From: Oscillospiraceae bacterium
Lineage (GTDB): Bacteria > Bacillota > Clostridia > Oscillospirales > Ruminococcaceae
Length of the DNA stretch: 60,338 nt
Direction of reading: 5' to 3'
NCBI GenBank assembly: GCA_009781425.1
Contig: WQYC01000013.1
Span: 1 to 60,338 of the forward strand
Shown here: in pieces, positions 53,180 to 60,338 of the stretch
How positions within the stretch are numbered: position 1 is the first letter of the stretch
Layout: each line of letters opens with the position of its first letter
Translations under genes and position numbers: made by a program
The notes under the pieces: generated by a model
Told to the model about the DNA's origin: nothing
What the model saw: the letters and a program-made list of their open reading frames with translations, nothing else
The model's database searches: none

Positions 53180-54121
53180 TCAATTAATATAACTGTATTT
53201 TTCTATTGTTTCGGGTGCAAAAAGTTCATCGTTATTAATGGAAAAAATCTTCGGATAATATCCCCAATGAACGGGGCTAACCTCAATATACATGAAGTAA
53301 TAAATCACGCCGTCCGCCATGAAAAAGCCCGACGGGAGGTGATAACTTCTTTCCTCTGCTACGCCCGTGCTGTGACTCCAATAAATCTCGGCTTCTCCGT
53401 AGAATCTTTCAATTGTTATTTTTATTTCGTTTTCAATCATTTCTTCGGAATTGTCATAAAAATTATATAGCTCTGAATTATTGCGTACAATTGCTTCAAT
53501 TTTAGCTTCGGTTAATTCGTTAGCTTCTTCACGAGAAAACCCCGCCGCCTCGCAAAGCTGTTCAAAGGTCAGCAATTCACCTGTGATGAGGTCGAAATTA
53601 TAACAGGTGTACCTCCATCTCGGTACATCTGTAAAAGCACCAACGTTAAAGCAAATCACAGACATAATATTCTCATTGAAATAAACATCGTAGCCCCTGA
53701 ATACCTCAAATTTAATTTGCGTTAATAAATCATCAGTAAGCATATCCTGTACGTCTTCAAAAGCTTCTTTTATGCTTTCATTTATTCTTTCGACATCGGG
53801 CGAATCTATATTTATAAAAGGGAAAACAGCGTAAATATCGCCAATTTCAGTATTAATAAACGGTGAAAACTCCGCTTCATAAACAAAAGGCTTCGACGGG
53901 TCAATTTTTATACTGTCGTTTTGGAGCGGTGCTCCGCTGAAAAACGGTGGTTGATTTCTAAAAGCACCATAATACGCTAAAGACCAGTCGTCTTCACCGG
54001 GTACATATGGTTCATTATACGGTAAATCAAACTCAATTTCCGTTGCCGACTGTCCGGATTGTCCGTTGCACCCCGTCAGTAAAACGAACACTGCGATTAA
54101 AAGTAATAAGATTCTCTTCAT
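53180..54121 (-). CDS. Lipoprotein of unknown function, DUF3298/RsiV-like
   Basis: A 313-residue lipoprotein with the lipobox LLTGC (Cys18). The C-terminal half (RYTCYNFDLITGELLTFEQL, and WGYYPKIFSI at the end) resembles DUF3298/DUF4163 domains found in RsiV-type sensors, but the substrate or ligand is unknown. It lies between a membrane LRR protein and ahcY on the same strand. Confidence 0.7.
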   Translation of the reverse strand: MKRILLLLIAVFVLLTGCNGQSGQSATEIEFDLPYNEPYVPGEDDWSLAYYGAFRNQPPFFSGAPLQNDSIKIDPSKPFVYEAEFSPFINTEIGDIYAVFPFINIDSPDVERINESIKEAFEDVQDMLTDDLLTQIKFEVFRGYDVYFNENIMSVICFNVGAFTDVPRWRYTCYNFDLITGELLTFEQLCEAAGFSREEANELTEAKIEAIVRNNSELYNFYDNSEEMIENEIKITIERFYGEAEIYWSHSTGVAEERSYHLPSGFFMADGVIYYFMYIEVSPVHWGYYPKIFSINNDELFAPETIEKYSYIN

Positions 54122-54139
54122 TAAATTTTCTCCGTTTCA

Positions 54140-54757
54140 TCAAAAATGAATAGTAGCCCCCGGGAAACGCCCTCTCAAAAACTCGCCTTGTTCAAGCTCG
54201 TTGAAGACGTCTATACCTCTGCCGTCCTTTGCATTGTCGTAAATATAAAGGTTTTTGAGCGCGGGTAATCTGCCGTAGAGCGGGCTCAAATCGGAAATAA
54301 AGTTCGCGCCGAGCTCAAGCTCGGTAAGATTAGTCATTGCGTATAAAGGCTCTACGCTGACGATTCTGTTGTGGCTTAAATTAAGATAAGTGAGGTTTTC
54401 GAGCCGTTCAAGCGAAGATAAATCTGTGATATTATTGAATCTTAAATCCAAGCGGACAAGACCCGTCATGCGCGAAAGCGCGCTTATATCGCTGATTTCA
54501 CAAGATTTGAGTTCAAGGTGCGTAAGATTTACAAGGCGCGGAAGCTGCCGCATATCTTCCACTGTTAAATCAACAGAATTCAACGAAAGAGAAGTTGTCA
54601 CATCTATTTTATAATCAACGCCGGCAATATTAACTGTGTTTTCGCAGGGCGGTTCGGGCTCAGGCTCGGGCTCAGGCTTATTCGCCACTGACGAATAAAT
54701 CATGACGCCGATGAATAATGCCATAATTACAGCGACTGCAATTATCATGTTTTTCAT
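54140..54757 (-). CDS. Membrane-anchored leucine-rich-repeat protein
   Basis: A 205-residue protein. The first 26 residues form a membrane anchor or signal, followed by a Pro/Glu linker (NKPEPEPEPEPP) and about five LRRs of 22 residues of the internalin type (LTHLELKSCEISDISAL, LTYLNLSHNRIVSVEPL). It probably faces outward and binds a protein. The stop lies 18 bases before the lipoprotein start, so both probably share a transcript. Confidence 0.85.
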   Translation of the reverse strand: MKNMIIAVAVIMALFIGVMIYSSVANKPEPEPEPEPPCENTVNIAGVDYKIDVTTSLSLNSVDLTVEDMRQLPRLVNLTHLELKSCEISDISALSRMTGLVRLDLRFNNITDLSSLERLENLTYLNLSHNRIVSVEPLYAMTNLTELELGANFISDLSPLYGRLPALKNLYIYDNAKDGRGIDVFNELEQGEFLRGRFPGATIHF

Positions 54758-54778
54758 TTAATCACTCCCTCAAACTCT

Positions 54779-54807
54779 ATTTTAACACAATTACATAAAA
54801 AAAGCAA
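54779..54807 (-). promoter_or_regulatory. Promoter of the LRR-lipoprotein-ahcY group, -35 inside a terminator
   Basis: Minus-strand TTGCTT (54802-54807), 17 bases, TAAAAT (54779-54784). The TTGCTT is the descending arm of the terminator of the upstream dockerin gene. Confidence 0.65.
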
Positions 54808-54830
54808 TACTATAAAAATAGTATTGCTTT
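54801..54830 (-). terminator. Terminator of the small dockerin gene
   Basis: A 13-bp stem AAAGCAATACTAT/ATAGTATTGCTTT with a 4-base loop followed on the minus strand by TTTTTTATG. Its sequence repeats that of the groEL terminator. Confidence 0.82.
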
Positions 54831-54844
54831 TAAAGAAATAACTG

Positions 54845-55405
54845 TTATCTCGCGCCGCCTACAGAGAATGTTATAGTCAATAATATTGATTCATCGCTGT
54901 AAGGAACACTGCTGTAAAGACGCATTTCAAAAACACCGTTGTGGGTGGGTGCCGCGATTTCGATAGTTTGCGTGCCCGACGGCGGAGTTCTGGTTAACAG
55001 GTTATCTCTGTGCAGCGCGCCTTCGTTATACATTGCAAGAGCCGCCCCAAGATTAACCTCGCGCTGTGTCATTCCCGAAACCGTTACCTGTATGGCTTCG
55101 CCGCGCTCGTAAATAGGCTTATTAAGCGTAACAGTGATATTTCCCGCTGTTGCTGACGGCGTGATTTCAGGTGCTTCCTGCAGCCCCGCTACGATTCGCA
55201 AAGCGACAAGAGCGTCAGCAGTGGTGATTTCACCGTCATTATTTAAGTCAAGTCTTGCTCTTTGCTGCGGGATTAAAGGAACAGTTCCCGCTACGTGTCT
55301 CAAAATTGCCAACGCGTCCATAGTGGAAATTTCAGACGCACTCGCCGGTAATGCCAGTGATAAAACCATTGCCGCAATAAGTAAAGCCGAAATAATTTTT
55401 TTCAT
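54845..55405 (-). CDS. Small secreted protein with N-terminal dockerin-like module
   Basis: A 186-residue exported protein: signal peptide MKKIISALLIAAMVLSLALPA, then two EF-hand-like dockerin repeats (TMDALAILRHVAG and LDLNNDGEITTADALVALRIVAG), then a beta domain (VTLNKPIYERGEAIQVTVSG) that may be an Ig-like or cohesin-like fold. The second repeat has a complete calcium loop. It resembles the dockerin-like C-terminus of the giant protein. It lies between groEL and the LRR gene and has its own promoter. Confidence 0.83.
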   Translation of the reverse strand: MKKIISALLIAAMVLSLALPASASEISTMDALAILRHVAGTVPLIPQQRARLDLNNDGEITTADALVALRIVAGLQEAPEITPSATAGNITVTLNKPIYERGEAIQVTVSGMTQREVNLGAALAMYNEGALHRDNLLTRTPPSGTQTIEIAAPTHNGVFEMRLYSSVPYSDESILLTITFSVGGAR

Positions 55406-55435
55406 TTGCAATTCCTCCAAAAATATTATATACAT

Positions 55436-55464
55436 ATTATAGCATATTCAAAATAAAAAAGCAA
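55436..55464 (-). promoter_or_regulatory. Promoter of the small dockerin gene, -35 inside the groEL terminator
   Basis: Minus-strand TTGCTT (55459-55464), 17 bases, TATAAT (55436-55441). The -35 lies in the groEL terminator stem, the same arrangement as at 54779. Confidence 0.68.
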
Positions 55465-55490
55465 TACTGAAAAATTCAATATTGCTTTTT
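55456..55490 (-). terminator. Terminator of groESL
   Basis: A 15-bp stem with one mismatch (55456-55470 and 55476-55490) followed on the minus strand by a T-rich run. It lies downstream of groEL, just beyond heptad array 4. Confidence 0.82.
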
Positions 55491-55500
55491 ATTAAATCGT

Positions 55501-55533
55501 AATTGTACATTGTCAATTGTTAATTGTCAATTA

Positions 55534-55535
<2 letters not shown>
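55501..55535. repeat. Heptanucleotide repeat array, 5 units (copy 4)
   Basis: Units AATTGTA, CATTGTC, AATTGTT, AATTGTC, AATTATC, touching the groEL stop codon. Confidence 0.85.
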
Positions 55536-57561
<2,026 letters not shown>

Positions 57562-57576
57562 TTGCCACTAATATAT

Positions 57577-57605
57577 AATTTACATTATTTAACGCAAAAA
57601 GTCAA
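57577..57605 (-). promoter_or_regulatory. Sigma-A promoter of groESL
   Basis: Minus-strand TTGACT (57600-57605), 17 bases, TAAATT (57577-57582), directly upstream of the CIRCE element. Confidence 0.72.
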
Positions 57606-57690
57606 GCGGTTTATGGGATTTTTAAAACTTTGTGAAACCTGCACAACAAGCGCAGTTCATGCGCGGTAATAATTGTCCGTTCCGCTCAAT

Positions 57691-57729
57691 TGTTAAGTTT
57701 CTGTTAATAAACTGTTGATTTTCTGTTGA
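57691..57729 (+). promoter_or_regulatory. Pho-box-like array: four direct repeats with 11-bp period
   Basis: TGTTAA at 57691 and 57702 and TGTTGA at 57713 and 57724, each exactly 11 bases apart. On the minus strand they read TTAACA or TCAACA, the layout of the PhoP/PhoB target box. They cover the -35 region of the response regulator gene. Confidence 0.75.
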
Positions 57730-57743
57730 CACTGCGCTATAAT
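57715..57743 (+). promoter_or_regulatory. Promoter of the orphan response regulator
   Basis: TTGATT (57715-57720), 17 bases, TATAAT (57738-57743), followed by an AGAGGTG ribosome site and the ATG at 57766. The -35 lies in the third Pho-box-like repeat. Confidence 0.7.
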
Positions 57744-57765
57744 TTAAGTATTAAAGAGGTGTAAA

Positions 57766-58452
57766 ATGGAACGAATTTTAATTGCTGACGACGATAAAAC
57801 CAGCCGCGAAGCCCTTCAGCTCGCCTTACGGCGGGACGGCTTCGAGTCGCTTGCGACGCAGAGCGGCGCAGAAGTGCTAAGCTTATGCAAGGGTGAGAAT
57901 CCACCCGCATTAGTGCTTCTTGAACCCGCGCTCCCCGACCGCGACGGCATTGAAATATGCAAGGAAGTGCGGAGTTTTTCCGATATTCCGGTGATTATTC
58001 TAAGCTCAAGGGACGATGTCGCCGCGAAGGTTCTCGGGCTGGCTTTCGGCGCTGACGATTATATAACCAAGCCGTTCGACACCCGCGAGGTCATGGCGCG
58101 GGTTAAGGCGGTTCTGCGGCGTACAAGGATTCATAACAAGCCGAAAAACACGCTGATTACCTACGAAAATCTGATTATAGACATGAACCGTTACGAAGCG
58201 AAAATCGGCGGAAAAGTCTGCGAACTGCCGCCTAAGGAAATCGAGTTACTCTTTCACTTGGCTTCAAATCCGAACAAGGTTTTCACGCGGGACGAGCTTC
58301 TTGACGATGTTTGGGGCTTTGAGTATTACGGCGATTCGCGCACGATTGACGTGCATATAAAGCGGCTCCGCACCAAGCTTGACGGCGTTTCGGACAAGTG
58401 GTTTTTGAAAACCGTCTGGGGAGTAGGCTACAAATTTGAATTAAACGAATAA
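57766..58452 (+). CDS. Orphan PhoB/OmpR-type response regulator with Glu at the phosphorylation site
   Basis: A 228-residue DNA-binding regulator. The receiver domain has the acidic pocket ADDD (residues 7-10), the conserved Ser and Lys (VIILSS, YITKPF) but the phosphoacceptor position is Glu53 (LVLLEPALPDRDG, codon GAA) instead of Asp, so it may be locked in an active-like state or not respond to a kinase. The C-terminal winged helix (ELPPKEIELLFHLASNP, DSRTIDVHIKRLRTKL) is complete. No histidine kinase is next to it; the downstream gene is convergent. Confidence 0.92.
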   Translation: MERILIADDDKTSREALQLALRRDGFESLATQSGAEVLSLCKGENPPALVLLEPALPDRDGIEICKEVRSFSDIPVIILSSRDDVAAKVLGLAFGADDYITKPFDTREVMARVKAVLRRTRIHNKPKNTLITYENLIIDMNRYEAKIGGKVCELPPKEIELLFHLASNPNKVFTRDELLDDVWGFEYYGDSRTIDVHIKRLRTKLDGVSDKWFLKTVWGVGYKFELNE

Positions 58453-58485
58453 TTGTACATTGTTAATTGTCAATTGTAAATTGTT
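58451..58485. repeat. Heptanucleotide repeat array, 5 units (copy 5)
   Basis: Units AATTGTA, CATTGTT, AATTGTC, AATTGTA, AATTGTT between two convergent genes. Here the array encodes the last residues (KQFTIDN) of the oxidoreductase, because the reading frame passes through it to a stop codon inside it. Confidence 0.85.
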
Positions 58486-60338
58486 TCGTCAGTTCGCCTG
58501 TCGGGCAGATTTCATAAGCTTCGGGGCTTAGCTCGCCGTAATGATTAACCTTTACGCCGAAGCCGCGCCCGACGAACCCCGATGTTTCCTCGTCTAACCG
58601 CACGCACAAGCCGCACATTATGCACTTGTCGCCGCGTTTTTCACCCGCGTATTTCTCGGGCTCGACTGCGTATTCGTTTGCATATTTTAGCAGCTTACAG
58701 CTACGGTCGAAGTACGCCGCGCAGCCGCATTCAAGACAGCGCAAAGCTTCTTTTTTTGCCGCTTCTTCGCTGAAGCCGAAATTAATTTCCTTGAAGTCTC
58801 CGCGCCGTTCATTCGCACAGCGGTGCGGCATTTTTGCGCGCGGTTGCTTAGGTTCGTCAGCGAAATCATTGGAGGTTTTCTCGGTTTTTGCAAGGTATTG
58901 CGAATTTAACGGCGCGTCGGGGACGCCGCGCCCTACGAGGAATTCGTGAACTGCCTCTGCAGCTTTTTTCGCCTGCCCGATTGCGGTAATCGCAATGCCC
59001 GCGCCGTCATTCACCGCGTCGCCGATTGCAAACACGCCTTGCAAATTAGTGCAGAAGGTTTCCTCGTCTGCTTTTATTGTCCCCCATTTTGTAAGCTCGA
59101 CAGCTTCAAAGCCGCTCGGATTCAGCTTTTGCCCGATTGCGGAGATTACAATGTCAACGTCTAAAATTTCTTCCGAACCCTCAACCGCGACAGGTGCGCG
59201 CCGCCCCGAAGAGTCGGGCTCGCCGAGCTCCATAATCTGTAAGCGAATTGAATTTAGCGGGCCGCCGAGGGCGTCGCCCCCTACAATTTCAAGCGGGTTT
59301 GTGAGAAATTTAAAAATTACGCCTTCTTCCTCGGCTTCGGTGATTTCGATTTCCTCTGCGGGCATTTCTGCGCGGGTTCGGCGATAAATGCAATAAACCC
59401 GCTCTGCGCCGAGTCTTACGGCGGTTCTGCAGGCGTCCATTGCTGTATTCCCGCCGCCGACAACGGCGACAGTTTTACCTTTAATTTCCGGCTGCTCGCG
59501 CAGAAAATCAATGCCGCCGAAGACGTGATTCTGCTCCTCGCCCTTACAGCGCATACTCGATGAAACCCACGCGCCGACAGCGATTATGACTGCGTCGTGC
59601 TCGCTTTGAACGTCGCTTAAAGTGACGCGTGCGTTGCTTTTTATTTCAACACCTGCTTGCACAATCGCGTCGATTTCCTTCTGCAAAATCGCCTTCGGAA
59701 GCCGATATTCGGGGATTCCGTAGCGAAGCATACCGCCCGGCTCGTGCATTGCGTCGTAGACCGTGACCGCGTGACCTTTTAAACGCAGAAAATATGCGGC
59801 AGATAAGCCTCCGGGGCCGCCGCCGATGACCGCTACGCGGTTGCCGCTTCGCGGCAATGTTTCGCCGCAAGCGGCGAAACATTTATCGGCGGCGAACGCT
59901 TTCAAGCTCGCAATTGCTATCGGCTCTTCCACCAAAGTCCGTCTGCAAGCGTCTTCGCAAGGGTGCGGGCAAACTCTGCCGATTGAAGCAGGGAAGGGAT
60001 TCGTTTGCATGATTAACTCCCGCGCGCCGCTATAATCACCGTCTGCTATTAGCTTTACATAGCCTTGGCAGTCGGTTTCGGCAGGGCAGGCAAGCTGACA
60101 CGGCGGCTTGCAGTCGCCTGTGTGGTCGGAGAGAAGCAGTTCTAATACGCTTCTTCGGTTGCGGCGAATCCGCTCGCTGTCTGTGTTTATCACCATTCTA
60201 TCAGCCGCTAAGGTCGAACACGCGCGGAAAAGCCGCGGCGAATCACCGATTTCAACCGTGCAGATTCCGCACGAGCCGAATACTTCGACGCGCTCGTCGT
60301 GGCACAAAGTCGGGATTTCGATGTTATTTTCCTGCGCG
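58463..60338 (-). CDS. FAD/iron-sulfur oxidoreductase (glutamate-synthase small-subunit-like), 5' end cut by the window
   Basis: At least 614 residues, incomplete at the N-terminus. First a 2Fe-2S domain (LCHDE, GSCGICTVE, ACS), then Cys motifs CKPPCQLACPAE and CPHPCEDAC typical of the GltD N-terminal cluster domain, then FAD (GNRVAVIGGGPGGLSAAYF) and NADPH (VAVVGGGNTAMDACRTA) Rossmann folds, and a C-terminal tail with CLECGC and CIMCGLC. This is the NADPH-oxidoreductase type found with hydrogenases, formate dehydrogenases and electron-bifurcating enzymes. Two 33-base hairpin repeats are read in frame (VGGDALGGPLN and VGRGVPDAPLN). Confidence 0.87.
   Translation of the reverse strand, partial: AQENNIEIPTLCHDERVEVFGSCGICTVEIGDSPRLFRACSTLAADRMVINTDSERIRRNRRSVLELLLSDHTGDCKPPCQLACPAETDCQGYVKLIADGDYSGARELIMQTNPFPASIGRVCPHPCEDACRRTLVEEPIAIASLKAFAADKCFAACGETLPRSGNRVAVIGGGPGGLSAAYFLRLKGHAVTVYDAMHEPGGMLRYGIPEYRLPKAILQKEIDAIVQAGVEIKSNARVTLSDVQSEHDAVIIAVGAWVSSSMRCKGEEQNHVFGGIDFLREQPEIKGKTVAVVGGGNTAMDACRTAVRLGAERVYCIYRRTRAEMPAEEIEITEAEEEGVIFKFLTNPLEIVGGDALGGPLNSIRLQIMELGEPDSSGRRAPVAVEGSEEILDVDIVISAIGQKLNPSGFEAVELTKWGTIKADEETFCTNLQGVFAIGDAVNDGAGIAITAIGQAKKAAEAVHEFLVGRGVPDAPLNSQYLAKTEKTSNDFADEPKQPRAKMPHRCANERRGDFKEINFGFSEEAAKKEALRCLECGCAAYFDRSCKLLKYANEYAVEPEKYAGEKRGDKCIMCGLCVRLDEETSGFVGRGFGVKVNHYGELSPEAYEICPTGELTKQFTIDN
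58904..58936. repeat. GTAGGG hairpin repeat inside the oxidoreductase gene (copy B)
   Basis: A 33-base element, read in frame and encoding VGRGVPDAPLN. It aligns without gaps to 23410 and 59252. Confidence 0.82.
59252..59284. repeat. GTAGGG hairpin repeat inside the oxidoreductase gene (copy C)
   Basis: A 33-base element, read in the same frame as copy B and encoding VGGDALGGPLN. Conserved ends and a changed but still paired stem. Confidence 0.82.

Overview
The window looks like a chromosomal segment from a motile, Gram-positive-type anaerobe of the class Clostridia, probably a gut or rumen relative. Support comes from sigma-A promoters with 17-bp spacers, a CIRCE operator on groES, a SigD-type late flagellar operon with fliW and csrA, DegV, an LL-diaminopimelate aminotransferase, a zinc-ribbon/PASTA kinase-like protein, an IspDF fusion and dockerin-bearing secreted proteins. 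A precise taxon cannot be read from the sequence. No intergenic stretch exceeds about 300 bp.

Layout. (1) 1-6030, minus strand: a glycolytic operon pgk-PilZ-SHOCT protein-tpiA-gpmI running into a gene cut by the window edge, preceded by trmL and degV. (2) 6069-16100, minus: housekeeping genes (pyridoxamine kinase, hydrolase, rimI, polA, GNAT, pyrG, a glycosyltransferase-like protein with a small partner, cca, ttcA). (3) 16233-26155, minus: a complete late flagellar operon, flgM-flgN-flgK-flgL-DUF6470-fliW-csrA-fliD-fliS-FliT-like, headed by a good sigma-28 promoter and closed by an intrinsic terminator. (4) 26282-31548, minus: ispDF with a PASTA pseudokinase, a toxin-antitoxin pair with a palindromic operator, a CofE-like enzyme and a secreted protein. 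(5) 31680-38895, plus: an M23 peptidase, an SDR protein, membrane proteins, dapL and an HD protein. (6) 39011-43355: a second sigma-28 promoter drives an unknown gene and a GH5 lipoprotein; then tRNA-Gly and an XRE-Fic-DinD cassette bracketed by 67-nt direct repeats. (7) 43576-60338: a 2300-residue secreted LRR/dockerin protein, an AT-rich NDT/TIR-like effector candidate, ahcY with lipoprotein and LRR genes, a small dockerin protein, groESL, an orphan response regulator with a Pho-box-like array, and a multi-cofactor FAD oxidoreductase that runs off the edge.

The most unusual signals are: two families of small dispersed repeats that sit at stop codons, one of which has also entered an open reading frame twice in frame; several enzymes or signalling proteins lacking a key residue (CTP synthase Cys to Ser, kinase K/D/D all replaced, response regulator Asp to Glu, CCA-enzyme HD motif, DNA polymerase I exonuclease half missing); terminators whose stems double as the -35 box of the next gene; and the repeat-bracketed Fic/DinD cassette behind tRNA-Gly.
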